Shown one piece after another: positions 19,226 through 27,251 of a stretch of 32,605 bases of DNA (within the stretch, counting starts at the first letter, position 1; the number at the start of each line of letters is the position of its first letter). Origin of the DNA: an uncultured Lachnospiraceae bacterium (GTDB taxonomy: Bacteria > Bacillota > Clostridia > Lachnospirales > Lachnospiraceae); contig CAJFOH010000077.1 in the NCBI GenBank assembly GCA_904395845.1, forward strand, positions 1 to 32,605, in the 5' to 3' direction. A program made the position numbers and the translations under genes. The notes beneath the pieces were generated by a model that was not told the DNA's origin, ran no database searches, and saw only the letters and a list, made by a program, of their open reading frames with translations.

Positions 19226-19260
19226 GGTTTACATAATTATTATATATTGGTTTACATAAT
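19226..19260. repeat. 12-bp direct repeat upstream of rlbA
   Basis: GGTTTACATAAT occurs at 19226-19237 and again at 19249-19260, start-to-start spacing 23 bp, about two helical turns. It sits in the dnaN-rlbA gap, a few bases upstream of the rlbA ribosome site. It may be a regulator site or chance in AT-rich DNA. Confidence 0.5.
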
Positions 19261-19323
19261 TTCGCGAATATGCTTAACATAATTATATGTTGTTGTTTTA
19301 ATTTTTTTAAAAAGAAAAAGAAA

Positions 19324-20433
19324 TTATTCTGTAACTGTAAAGTTTACTGGAAGTATCAAATAAATATAACTTTCATTTTCATCTTTAATAAAACATGGAG
19401 CTTTTGGATTAATCATATAAATTGTAACAATTTCATCATCAATAACACGAAGTGCATCACTAATAAACTTTGGATTAAAACCAATTAAAATGTCTTTTCC
19501 AGTTTTTTCAATTTCAATTTCTTCTTTTAAAGAACCCATGGAAGAGATTAATTTTACTTCCATTTGGTTATCATTAACCCCTACAATAATAGGCTTTTTA
19601 TCACTTTCCTTTACAAGTAATGTAGCACGGTCAATACAATTTAATAGTTCTTTTTTATTAATTTTAATGCTAGTTTCATAATCTCCATTTAACATTTGAT
19701 TAATTTTAAAGTATTCTCCTTCAATTAAACGAGATACTACAACTGTTTGATCAAATTCAAAAATAATATGATTGTTTGTAAAGAATAATGTTACTTCTTT
19801 ATCCACTTCTCCTGATAAAATTTTGCTTACATCATTTAATGTTTTTCCAGGAACAACTACTTTAATTGGTTCATACACATCATTAAGTTCTACTTTACGA
19901 ATAGAAATTCTATGTCCATCTAATGAAACAATTTTTAATTGATTTTCATTAATTTCAATTAATTCTCCTGACATCATTTTGTTACTTTCACTATCAGAAA
20001 TAGAAAAAATTGTCTGACGAACAATTTCTTTTAATGTAAATTGGGATAGTACTACCTTTTTTTCTTTTTCTATATTAGGTAAGTATGCAAAGTCATCTCC
20101 TGATTGACCTGGAATGGAGAATTTTGCTTTTTCACAAATAATAGTAGTAGTAAATTGTTCATCTGTTTCAATAATCACTTCATTATCAGGTAACTTTCGA
20201 ACGATTTCAGAAAAAATCTTAGCATCAAGGGCAATCTTACCTTCCTCTAAAATGTTACCATTAATAATAGTTTCAATACCAAGTTCCATATCATTGGCAG
20301 TCATTTTAATAATACCAGCTTCTGCATTTAATAAGATACAACCTAATATAGGCATTGTAGTTTTAGAAGGAACTGCTTTAGAAACAGTAGTAACGCCTTT
20401 TTGTAAAAATTCTCTTTGACAAATAATCTTCAT
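19324..20433 (-). CDS. dnaN: DNA polymerase III beta subunit (sliding clamp)
   Basis: This 369-residue ring-forming clamp tethers DNA polymerase and many repair proteins to DNA. Three repeated beta-clamp domains can be followed. The first begins at MKIICQREFL, the second around residues 130-250, and the third ends in ALRVIDDEIVTIYMINPKAPCFIKDE and a LPVNF-type C-terminus that forms part of the protein-binding pocket. AGGAG is about 12 nt before the ATG, slightly longer than usual. It is separated from dnaA by a 395-bp gap that contains origin elements, as in Bacillus subtilis. Confidence 0.97.
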   Translation of the reverse strand: MKIICQREFLQKGVTTVSKAVPSKTTMPILGCILLNAEAGIIKMTANDMELGIETIINGNILEEGKIALDAKIFSEIVRKLPDNEVIIETDEQFTTTIICEKAKFSIPGQSGDDFAYLPNIEKEKKVVLSQFTLKEIVRQTIFSISDSESNKMMSGELIEINENQLKIVSLDGHRISIRKVELNDVYEPIKVVVPGKTLNDVSKILSGEVDKEVTLFFTNNHIIFEFDQTVVVSRLIEGEYFKINQMLNGDYETSIKINKKELLNCIDRATLLVKESDKKPIIVGVNDNQMEVKLISSMGSLKEEIEIEKTGKDILIGFNPKFISDALRVIDDEIVTIYMINPKAPCFIKDENESYIYLILPVNFTVTE

Positions 20434-20469
20434 AATTGTGAATATCTCCTTTCAAGTAAAAAACGTGAA

Positions 20470-20540
20470 TATTTTTCATACATATATATATAGTTAAATT
20501 CGTAGTAGTAATATTAGGGGGTGTAGATATGTGTAAAAGC
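20470..20540 (-). other. Candidate origin unwinding element: DnaA box, C-run, DnaA-trio tract, AT-rich DUE
   Basis: Read on the minus strand, the order is box TTTTACACA (20538-20530), a weaker box-like ATATCTACA, CCCCC (20521-20517), the trinucleotide tract CTA-ATA-TTA-CTA-CTA (20517-20503), then an AT-only stretch (20500-20478). This matches the basal unwinding system described for B. subtilis, where DnaA-trios next to GC-rich bases and a box guide strand opening. The match is by eye. The location between dnaA and dnaN is also the B. subtilis one. Confidence 0.6.
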
Positions 20541-20794
20541 ATAGAAACCCTTATACTTTAACATATTGAGAAATAGGATAACTATGTTAGAAACTATTTT
20601 ATTTCTTATGGATAAATTGTGAATGATACACAGCTTATTTTAAAAGAAGAAACAAAAAAGTTTCTTTATGCACATGATCTACACATAGTTTTAAACGTTA
20701 AAATTTAAATTATACACATATTATCAACATCATAAGGAATAGAAAACTTTCCTTAATAAACTTTCTTTCTACTATTTAGAAACTACAAGGAAAA

Positions 20795-20813
20795 GGTGAC
20801 AGTAAATGTCACC
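20795..20813 (-). terminator. Hairpin after dnaA, probable intrinsic terminator
   Basis: GGTGACA (20795-20801) and TGTCACC (20807-20813) form a perfect 7-bp stem with a 5-nt loop, followed by TTTTCC in the minus direction. It lies 15 bp past the dnaA stop codon and may limit read-through into the origin gap and dnaN. Confidence 0.6.
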
Positions 20814-20828
20814 ATATGAATACTTTTT

Positions 20829-22187
20829 TTAACTTGGGTTAATTTTCTTTTTTAATATTTCAATAGTAGAAGATAGCGTTTCATTTTGCTTTAAGTCTTC
20901 GGTTATTTTCTCAATCCCATGTAATATAGTTGAATGGTCTCGTTTTCCAAGAGCTTTTCCAATTAATTGTAAGGAAGTGCTTGTCATTTCACGACATAAA
21001 TACATAGCAATTTGTCTTGGATATACGATTTCTTTGTTACGTTTATGTGAGCTTAAGTCAGATGGTTTAAAGCCAAAATGTTCAGCAACTACTTCAATAA
21101 TAAGTTCAACGGTAACTTCACGAGTAGAATTTGGTGAAATTAAGTCTTTTAGAGCCTCTTCGGCAACTTCTAATGTAATTTCTGCATTATAAAGCTTGGA
21201 ATATGCAGTAATTTTTGTTAAAGCACCTTCCAATTCTCGAATATTAGATTTAATATTAGTTGCAATATATTTAATAATCTCATTATCAATATTATAGCCT
21301 TCTAGTTCTTCTTTTTTTCTTAAGATTGCCATACGAGTTTCATAATCTGGTGCTGAAATGTCTACTGGTAGTCCCATTTCAAAGCGAGAGCGTAGACGTT
21401 CCTCTAATGTTTCAAAGGCTTTTGGTGGTTTATCTGATGAAATAACAATTTGTTTATTGTTTTCATGTAAAAAATTAAAGGTATGAAAAAATTCTTCTTG
21501 GGTACTTTCCTTACCAATAATAAATTGAATATCGTCAATTAGTAACACGTCAATGTTTCTATATTTTTCACGAAATTCAAAGGTTGAAGTATTGTTTTTA
21601 TTACGAATAGAATCAATAAGCTCGTTGGTAAATTTTTCACTAGTTACGTATAAAACACGAGCAGAGGGGTTATTCTTTAGTATAAAGTGAGCAATAGAAT
21701 GCATTAAGTGTGTTTTACCAAGACCAACTCCTCCATATATAAATAGAGGATTGTAACGTTCTGCAGGAGATTCTGCAACTGCAAGGCTAGCAGCATGAGC
21801 GAACTTATTATTAGCACCTACGACAAAGGTTTCGAATGTATATCTTGGATTTAAGTTTGCATTCATTGATGCAAGAGTAAGGTTGTCCTTTTTTTGTATT
21901 GTTTGTGCAGCCGTGTTTTGTTTCGATGGTGAAACAAATTCCACATTGCAAACAAATCCTGTTGTATTGGCAATCACAACCTGAAAAAATGTTTGAAATT
22001 TTCGTGTTAAATAATCAACGAACATATTAGCGTTTTCTTCTTTTACTGTAATTTTTACTGTATTTCCTTCAACGGATAGGATTTCAAGGGGTTTAATCCA
22101 TGTATCATATGAAACAACAGTTAAATCACATTCTTGTTTTAAATTTTCTTTTATCAGTTCCCAATTTTCCTGCAAAACCTCGATCAT
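20829..22187 (-). CDS. dnaA: Chromosomal replication initiator DnaA
   Basis: This 452-residue initiator binds DnaA boxes and melts the origin. Domain I is at residues 1-80, followed by a short linker. The AAA+ domain III carries Walker A GGVGLGKTHLM, Walker B VLLIDDIQFI and a sensor-2 arginine region in SNIRELEGAL. Domain IV has the box-binding helix-turn-helix with GKRDHSTILHG, a variant of the DHSTV signature. AGGAGA stands about 7 nt before the ATG. A clear promoter lies 120 bp upstream, and a perfect DnaA box falls between promoter and gene, which supports autoregulation. dnaN follows after the origin gap. Confidence 0.98.
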   Translation of the reverse strand: MIEVLQENWELIKENLKQECDLTVVSYDTWIKPLEILSVEGNTVKITVKEENANMFVDYLTRKFQTFFQVVIANTTGFVCNVEFVSPSKQNTAAQTIQKKDNLTLASMNANLNPRYTFETFVVGANNKFAHAASLAVAESPAERYNPLFIYGGVGLGKTHLMHSIAHFILKNNPSARVLYVTSEKFTNELIDSIRNKNNTSTFEFREKYRNIDVLLIDDIQFIIGKESTQEEFFHTFNFLHENNKQIVISSDKPPKAFETLEERLRSRFEMGLPVDISAPDYETRMAILRKKEELEGYNIDNEIIKYIATNIKSNIRELEGALTKITAYSKLYNAEITLEVAEEALKDLISPNSTREVTVELIIEVVAEHFGFKPSDLSSHKRNKEIVYPRQIAMYLCREMTSTSLQLIGKALGKRDHSTILHGIEKITEDLKQNETLSSTIEILKKKINPS

Positions 22188-22255
22188 AGTGTATCTCCTA
22201 AACTTCTATTTTCTAAAATGTATCAACAAAAAAAGTAAAATAATTGTGGATAAGT

Positions 22256-22276
22256 GAAAAAGGGGAGAGTACCCCT
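22256..22276 (-). promoter_or_regulatory. Attenuator-like hairpin in the dnaA leader
   Basis: In the minus direction AGGGG (22276-22272) pairs with CCCCT (22265-22261) and TTTTC follows. It lies between the dnaA promoter and the perfect DnaA box, so it would be transcribed into the dnaA leader. The stem is only 5 bp, so the call is tentative. Confidence 0.4.
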
Positions 22277-22309
22277 ATTATCACTTTAGTAAACAATATA
22301 GTTACTTTT

Positions 22310-22338
22310 ATCATATAACAAAATATTTGAATTTTCAA
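22310..22338 (-). promoter_or_regulatory. dnaA promoter
   Basis: On the minus strand TTGAAA (22338-22333), a 17-bp spacer and TATGAT (22315-22310) give a good sigma-A promoter. The start at about 22303 gives a leader of roughly 115 nt that contains a perfect DnaA box at 22245-22253. Confidence 0.7.
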
Positions 22339-22789
22339 TGATAATTTATAAAGGTGGAAGGATAGGGGGAAAATTGTGGAGAAAAAAATAGATAATGAAT
22401 ATGTGGATAAGTTGGAATAAATTCGTGTTGAAAGAAACAAAATGATTAACAGAATATAGAAAAATTGTGAATAAAAAAGTATTCCTGTGGACAACTAAAA
22501 AAAATATTATTGACAAATACACAATGATTAAAATCTATAAATTTCAAGGAAATTATTTTATGTCCTTTTGATTGTTAACAAAAAAACAAACAGCTTATCC
22601 ACAAGTTATAAACAAAATGTGGATAACATTATGTAAACATTAAAAAATACCCACAATATTGTCGATAAAATGTGTATAATAAAAACTAAGAATATAAAAA
22701 AGTTTCTTTTCAACCAAATAAACAAATTTAATTATCAACAAGAAAAGAAAAATATGAAGAAATTTCTAGGATAAAAATAAAATTAATAC

Positions 22790-22818
22790 TTGACGAAAGC
22801 TAATGTTTTCAATATAAT
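22790..22818 (+). promoter_or_regulatory. Promoter of the rpmH operon
   Basis: TTGACG (22790-22795), a 17-bp spacer and TATAAT (22813-22818) form a near-perfect sigma-A promoter. It is followed by a leader of about 70 nt and AAGGAGG before rpmH. Confidence 0.85.
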
Positions 22819-22895
22819 TAGCGTGATGTCTAAATTTCAAAATGGAAGAAATATAAGTATGTTTGGATAATTAAATTTAAGGAGGTGTATAGTTT

Positions 22896-23030
22896 ATGAA
22901 GATGACATTTCAACCAAAAAAGAGACAAAGATCAAAAGTTCATGGTTTTAGAGCAAGAATGAGCACAGCTAGTGGAAGAAAAGTATTAGCTGCTAGAAGA
23001 GCAAAAGGAAGAAAAGTATTATCAGCATAG
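22896..23030 (+). CDS. rpmH: Large ribosomal subunit protein bL34
   Basis: This 44-residue protein is too short for the ORF track. It starts [14 protein letters not shown] and continues through [21 protein letters not shown] to a KGRKVLSA end, the complete bL34 pattern. It is very basic and binds 23S rRNA. AAGGAGG stands about 8 nt before the ATG. It is the first gene of the rightward operon, with rnpA 52 bp downstream, the universal order beside dnaA. The reverse-strand ORFs at 22940-23321 are shadows. Confidence 0.98.
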   Translation: MKMTFQPKKRQRSKVHGFRARMSTASGRKVLAARRAKGRKVLSA

Positions 23031-23056
23031 GTCGCAGTTTTGTGACCTTTTCTTTC
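23029..23056 (+). terminator. Attenuator-type hairpin between rpmH and rnpA
   Basis: AGGTCGCA (23029-23036) and TGTGACCT (23041-23048) form an 8-bp stem (one G-U) with a 4-nt loop, followed by TTTTCTTTC. The stem takes in the last two bases of the rpmH stop codon. It would lower expression of rnpA relative to rpmH. Confidence 0.65.
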
Positions 23057-23082
23057 TTTAGTGAAAAAAGGTAGGAAGATGT

Positions 23083-23439
23083 ATGAGAAATATACATTCG
23101 TTAAAAACAAATAAAGAGTTTCGTATTGTATATAGCAAAAAACACTCATTTGCTAATAAGTACTTAATTATGTATGTTTTAGAAAATAAACTAGAGAAAA
23201 CAAGACTAGGTATTTCAGTTAGTAAAAAAGTAGGTAACAGCGTTGTAAGGCATAGAGTTACTAGATTGATTAGAGAAAGTTTTCGGTTAAACCAACACAT
23301 ACTAAAAAATGGAATAGACATAATTATTGTTGCCAGACCACTGGCAAAGGAACAAGGGTTTAAAGAAATTGATAGTGCAATGTTACATTTAAGTAAAATG
23401 CATCATATTTTAGATAGTAATAGTAAAAAAGATGATTAG
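23083..23439 (+). CDS. rnpA: Ribonuclease P protein component
   Basis: This 118-residue basic protein helps the RNase P RNA mature the 5' ends of tRNAs. The family signature is visible as [20 protein letters not shown] (the RNR motif, about residues 47-66). The N-terminus [22 protein letters not shown] carries the usual F-x-x-V/I-Y-x-x-x pattern, and IIIVARP occurs in the last third. AGGA lies about 6 nt before the ATG. The stop overlaps the region of the next ribosome site, so rnpA and yidD are tightly coupled. Confidence 0.97.
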   Translation: MRNIHSLKTNKEFRIVYSKKHSFANKYLIMYVLENKLEKTRLGISVSKKVGNSVVRHRVTRLIRESFRLNQHILKNGIDIIIVARPLAKEQGFKEIDSAMLHLSKMHHILDSNSKKDD

Positions 23440-23449
23440 GGTGGATGTT

Positions 23450-23662
23450 ATGAAAGCTATATTAATTTACATGATTCAATGTTATAGAAAATATTTATCT
23501 CCCTTAAAGATAAAGACACATTGCATCTATACACCAACTTGTTCACAATATGCCATTGAAGCATTAGAAAAATATGGTGTATGTAAGGGGCTATGGCTTA
23601 CGTGTAAGCGTATTTTAAAGTGTAATCCCTTTTCAAAGGGAGGATTTGATCCAGTGCCATAA
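23450..23662 (+). CDS. yidD: Membrane protein insertion efficiency factor YidD
   Basis: This 70-residue protein matches YidD throughout: an amphipathic N-terminus ([19 protein letters not shown]), the C-x-(Y/F)-x-P-T-C-S-x-Y-A motif as [19 protein letters not shown], and the C-terminal [18 protein letters not shown]. It assists YidC-dependent insertion at the inner face of the membrane. The track starts at 23432 inside rnpA. I prefer the ATG at 23450 because AGGGTGG lies about 5 nt before it and the family start aligns there. yidC begins 30 bp downstream. Confidence 0.95.
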   Translation: MKAILIYMIQCYRKYLSPLKIKTHCIYTPTCSQYAIEALEKYGVCKGLWLTCKRILKCNPFSKGGFDPVP

Positions 23663-23692
23663 AGAATATTGGATGTAAGGAGGACGCAACCG

Positions 23693-24940
23693 TTGGACGC
23701 ATTTTTGTTATTAACAAAATCAAATACATTTATTATTGGACCAGTTGCTAGCTTATTAGGATACATTATGGAAGGTATCTTTGTATTTTGTAGCTGGTTT
23801 GGTATTGCAAACATTGGTTTAAGTATTATTTTATTTACTCTTATTGTAAAGTTATTAATGCTTCCAATGTCTATTAAGCAACAGAAATTTTCCAAGTTAA
23901 ATGCTGTTATGATGCCAGAAATTCAGGCGATTCAAAAGAAGTATAAAGATAAAAAAGACCAAGAGTCTTTATTAAAACAGCAAGCAGAAACAAAAGCAGT
24001 ATATGAAAAGTATGGGACAAGCCCAACAGGTGGATGTCTACAACTACTTATTCAGATGCCAATTATTTTTGCGTTATATCGTGTTATTTATAATATTCCA
24101 GCATATGTAGCTTCTGTAAAAGAAGTATATATGGAAATTGGGAACGCATTAATTGAGAGAGTTCCAGATTATAGTCAGGTAGAAGGCTTTGTAGAGCTAG
24201 CAAAAGCTAATATTACACAAGGCTCAAGAACATTAGAAGCAGGAAATGTTAATAAATTAGTTGATGCAATGTATAACTTTGATCATTCAGAGTGGAATAA
24301 ATTTACAGAGTTATTCCCAAGTTTAACAGATGTTGTTGCAGAAAGACTTCCTGAAATTGATCGAATGAATGCATTTTTTGGAATTAACTTAGCAACTGCA
24401 CCAGCCAATAATCTTTGGCCTGCAATTATTATTCCAATTTTAGCAGGTTTAACACAGTGGTATAGTACAAAGTTAATGACTGCAAACACACCACAAAGAG
24501 AAGATGATCCAACAGCAAAAACAATGAATACAATGAATACAATTATGCCACTTGTATCTGTATTTTTCTGTTTTACATTTGCTTCTGGTATTGGTGTATA
24601 TTGGGTAGCATCAAGTGTATGTCAAATTATTATCCAGTTAATTGTTAATAAGCATATGGAAAAAATTGATGTAAACCAATTAATTGAAAAAAATCTTGAA
24701 AAAGTAAATAAAAAGCGTGCAAAACAAGGACTTCCACCACAAAAGATGACAAAGGCATCTGTGGCAAGTTTGCATCAAATTGAGGAAAATGAAAATGCTA
24801 GATTAGAAAAGATTGCAAAAAGAGAAGCACAAATGAAAAAATCAACAGAGTTTTATAATCAGTCTAGCAATGCAAAACCAGGAAGTTTAGCTGCAAAGGC
24901 AAATATGGTACAAAAGTATAATGAAACTCATAAAAAATAA
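23693..24940 (+). CDS. yidC: Membrane protein insertase YidC/OxaA
   Basis: The insertase places membrane proteins into the bilayer, alone or with SecYEG. It is a Gram-positive-type YidC without the large periplasmic domain. Hydrophobic helices are visible near the N-terminus (GYIMEGIFVF and FGIANIGLSIILFTLIVKLLMLP), at GGCLQLLIQMPIIFALYRVI, at LWPAIIIPILAGLTQW, and at TIMPLVSVFFCFTFASGIGVYWVAS. The conserved cytoplasmic hairpin (KQQKFSKLNAVMPEIQ-like) follows the second helix. The C-terminus is long, basic and Lys/Asn-rich. The start is inferred to be TTG at 23693, where AGGAGG stands 9 nt upstream; the track's start at 23669 would contain that ribosome site. An insert of about 70 residues between helices 3 and 4 (NALIERVPDYSQVEG onward) is longer than in Bacillus. 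Confidence 0.96.
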   Translation: MDAFLLLTKSNTFIIGPVASLLGYIMEGIFVFCSWFGIANIGLSIILFTLIVKLLMLPMSIKQQKFSKLNAVMMPEIQAIQKKYKDKKDQESLLKQQAETKAVYEKYGTSPTGGCLQLLIQMPIIFALYRVIYNIPAYVASVKEVYMEIGNALIERVPDYSQVEGFVELAKANITQGSRTLEAGNVNKLVDAMYNFDHSEWNKFTELFPSLTDVVAERLPEIDRMNAFFGINLATAPANNLWPAIIIPILAGLTQWYSTKLMTANTPQREDDPTAKTMNTMNTIMPLVSVFFCFTFASGIGVYWVASSVCQIIIQLIVNKHMEKIDVNQLIEKNLEKVNKKRAKQGLPPQKMTKASVASLHQIEENENARLEKIAKREAQMKKSTEFYNQSSNAKPGSLAAKANMVQKYNETHKK

Positions 24941-24968
24941 GGAAATGGCAATATAAGGGGGCTATTCA

Positions 24969-25646
24969 ATGTCTGAATATATTAAAGTGTCAGGAAAAAC
25001 AGTAGAGGATGCAATTACAAATGCTTGTACACAGTTACAAGTTCCTACAATGCACTTAGAATATGAAGTTTTAGAACAAGGAAGCAATGGATTTTTTGGA
25101 ATCTTTAGCAAACCTGCAATTATAAAAGCTCGCAAAAAAAATGATTTTATTGGGGATGGAAAAGAGTTTTTAGAAAAGTTATTAAAAAAAATGAATATGA
25201 ATGTCCAAATTACCACATCATTTGATGAAGTAAATCGTGTGCTAAGTATTGATTTAAGTGGAGCAGATATGGGAGTTCTTATTGGAAAGAGAGGACAAAC
25301 CTTAGATTCTCTTCAACACTTAGTAGGATTGGTCGTTAATAAACAAGCAGATAGTTATGTTCGTGTAAAATTAGATAGCGAAGATTATCGTGCAAAACGT
25401 AAGGAATCACTAGAAACATTAGCAAAAAATGTTGCACAAAAGGTAAAGAGAAATAAAAGAAGTATTTCTTTAGAACCAATGAATCCTTATGAAAGACGAA
25501 TTATTCATGCTGCTTTACAAGAAGATGTAAACATTGTTACAAGAAGTGAGGGAGCAGAACCATTTAGACATGTGGTTATTGCACTTAAGCGAGAACGTAG
25601 AAATTATGATAAAAAGCCTAGATATGTAAAAGAAATTGTATCATAG
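24969..25646 (+). CDS. khpB: RNA-binding protein KhpB (Jag/EloR)
   Basis: This 225-residue RNA-binding protein shows the standard three parts. The Jag-N domain (residues 1-55) has VSGKTVEDAITNACTQL and GSNGFFGIFSKPAII. A KH-II domain with VLIGKRGQTLDSLQHLVGLVVNK spans about 95-150. The R3H domain with MNPYERRIIHAALQ and RSEGAEPFRHVVI spans about 160-215. In streptococci this protein acts with KhpA on cell elongation and RNA control. AAGGGGG lies about 7 nt before the ATG. It is 28 bp from yidC, in the same operon, and a strong terminator follows it. Confidence 0.96.
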   Translation: MSEYIKVSGKTVEDAITNACTQLQVPTMHLEYEVLEQGSNGFFGIFSKPAIIKARKKNDFIGDGKEFLEKLLKKMNMNVQITTSFDEVNRVLSIDLSGADMGVLIGKRGQTLDSLQHLVGLVVNKQADSYVRVKLDSEDYRAKRKESLETLAKNVAQKVKRNKRSISLEPMNPYERRIIHAALQEDVNIVTRSEGAEPFRHVVIALKRERRNYDKKPRYVKEIVS

Positions 25647-25711
25647 TATTCAATATATCTAGAGGTTATGATAGTAAATATTATTAGGATAGAAAATATA
25701 ATATGAAAAGT

Positions 25712-25751
25712 GATAAACGGGTGCGGATTTAGAATCCGTACCCGTTTTATC
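25712..25751 (+). terminator. Strong hairpin after khpB
   Basis: GATAAACGGGTGCGGATT (25712-25729) pairs with AATCCGTACCCGTTTTATC (25733-25751) over about 18 positions, with one G-U and one bulged base. The second arm contains TTTTAT. It separates the rpmH-khpB operon from mnmE. Confidence 0.8.
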
Positions 25752-25822
25752 AAATGGATATAAAATTTATTTATTTGTAGAAATCGTTATAGTATGGTAA
25801 AACCATTAGAAAGGAATAATAC

Positions 25823-27202
25823 ATGGAAGGAAAAACAATTGCTGCTATTGCTACAGCCATGAGTCCAGGTGGCATTAGTATTATAAGAATTAGTGGTGAT
25901 GAAGCAGTATTAATTATAGATAAAATATTTCGCTCTCCACAAGGGAAGAAAAAGCTATCAAAGGTAGCTAGTCATACCATTCATTATGGCTATATTTATG
26001 ATGGAGAGGAACTAATTGATGAAGTTATGGTTTCTGTGATGAGAGCACCAAAAAGTTATACCATGGAAGATACCGTTGAGATTAATTGTCATGGTGGTGT
26101 GTTAATTACAAAAAAACTATTAGAAGTTGTATTAAAACATGGGGCTACTATGGCAGAACCAGGAGAGTTTACAAAAAGGGCTTTCTTAAATGGAAGAATT
26201 GATTTATCAAAAGCAGAGGCTGTTATTGATTTAATTCATGCAAAAAATGAGTTTGCTATTAAGTCATCTATGGGGCAGTTAAGAGGAAGTGTTAGTAAGA
26301 AAATCGCTACGTTAAGAGATTCTATTTTAGACAGTATTGCTTTTATTGAAGCTGCACTTGATGATCCAGAGCATATTTCCATTGATGGATACGATGAAGA
26401 ACTTCTAAAAAAGGTAGAATCTATGATTGTTGAAATGGAGCAAATGGAAGATAAGGCGGACAATGGTAGAATTCTTGTAGAGGGGATAAAAACGGTTATT
26501 TTAGGAAAGCCAAATGCAGGAAAATCCTCTCTACTAAATCGCTTGGCAAGGGAAGAAAGGGCTATTGTTACTCATATTGCAGGAACAACAAGAGATAGCT
26601 TAGAGGAACAAATACGAATTGGTGGTGTTAGCTTTAAAATGATTGATACAGCTGGAATTCGTGAAACAGAAGATGTGGTAGAGCAAATTGGTGTATCAAA
26701 GGCAAAAGCCTTGGCAAAAGAAGCAGATTTGATTTTATATGTTGTAGATAGTTCTGTACCTCTTGATGATAATGATAGAGAAATTATTGAATTAATAACA
26801 GATAAGAAGGCAATTATCTTATTAAATAAATTAGATTTAATGCAAATAGTAAAGAAAGAAGATATACAGGTATTTTGTAGTAATATTCCTGTTCTTGAAA
26901 TCTCAGCAAAGGAAGGAATAGGAGTAGAAGCATTAGAGGAGACATTAATGGAGTTATTCTTCCATGAAGAAGTTACATTTAATGATGAAGTATATCTAAC
27001 AAATATAAGACAAAAAAATGCTCTTAGTGAAGCATTAAATAGTCTTATTATGGTAAAACAAAGTATAGAAAGTGGAATGCCAGAAGATTTCTTTACCATT
27101 GATTTAATGAGTGCCTATGCTCAATTAGGCTATATTGTAGGGGAAGAAATTGAAGAAGATTTAGTAAATCGAATTTTTGAAAAGTTTTGTATGGGAAAAT
27201 AA
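25823..27202 (+). CDS. mnmE: tRNA modification GTPase MnmE
   Basis: This 459-residue GTPase works with MnmG to make the carboxymethylaminomethyl or related group on wobble uridine 34 of tRNAs. The N-terminal folate-binding domain begins TIAAIATAMSPGGISIIRISG. The helical domain encloses a G domain with GKPNAGKSS (P-loop), AGTTRDS, DTAGIRE and NKLD. The C-terminus ends in CMGK, the conserved C-x-G-K that supplies the functional Cys. AAAGGA stands about 9 nt before the ATG. It is the first gene after the khpB terminator and lies 49 bp upstream of the chosen mnmG start. Confidence 0.97.
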   Translation: MEGKTIAAIATAMSPGGISIIRISGDEAVLIIDKIFRSPQGKKKLSKVASHTIHYGYIYDGEELIDEVMVSVMRAPKSYTMEDTVEINCHGGVLITKKLLEVVLKHGATMAEPGEFTKRAFLNGRIDLSKAEAVIDLIHAKNEFAIKSSMGQLRGSVSKKIATLRDSILDSIAFIEAALDDPEHISIDGYDEELLKKVESMIVEMEQMEDKADNGRILVEGIKTVILGKPNAGKSSLLNRLAREERAIVTHIAGTTRDSLEEQIRIGGVSFKMIDTAGIRETEDVVEQIGVSKAKALAKEADLILYVVDSSVPLDDNDREIIELITDKKAIILLNKLDLMQIVKKEDIQVFCSNIPVLEISAKEGIGVEALEETLMELFFHEEVTFNDEVYLTNIRQKNALSEALNSLIMVKQSIESGMPEDFFTIDLMSAYAQLGYIVGEEIEEDLVNRIFEKFCMGK

Positions 27203-27251
27203 AAAAATGTTATGGAACGTTTTATTATAAATGTTAGGAAAGGAGCAGATA

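Larger units (their letters stand above)
20434..20828. other. dnaA-dnaN intergenic region, second DnaA-box cluster
   Basis: Besides the unwinding element, the gap holds TTATACACA (20710-20718), TTATCAACA (20721-20729, one mismatch) and TATGGATAA (20607-20615, one mismatch). Together with the dnaA-rpmH cluster this gives a bipartite origin. The dnaN promoter must also lie here, but no single candidate stands out. Confidence 0.65.
22188..22895. other. oriC: Replication origin region oriC (dnaA-rpmH intergenic)
   Basis: The 708-bp AT-rich gap holds many DnaA boxes. Perfect TTATCCACA or its complement occurs at 22245-22253, 22402-22410, 22595-22603 (plus orientation) and 22618-22626. Boxes within the relaxed consensus are at 22466-22474 (TGTGAATAA) and 22671-22679 (TGTGTATAA). 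One-mismatch boxes are at 22375-22383, 22486-22494 and 22732-22740. The genes point away from it on both sides. Promoters for dnaA (minus) and the rpmH operon (plus) are within it. The ORF track entry 22213-22494 is a shadow. Confidence 0.93.

Noticed and set aside
22213-22494. Minus-strand ORF of 93 residues in the origin
   Set aside because: It crosses DnaA boxes and the dnaA promoter, has no ribosome site, and its translation is a hydrophobic low-complexity shadow.
23432-23449. Upstream ATG for yidD from the track
   Set aside because: It overlaps rnpA and would place the evident ribosome site inside the gene; the family start aligns with the ATG at 23450.
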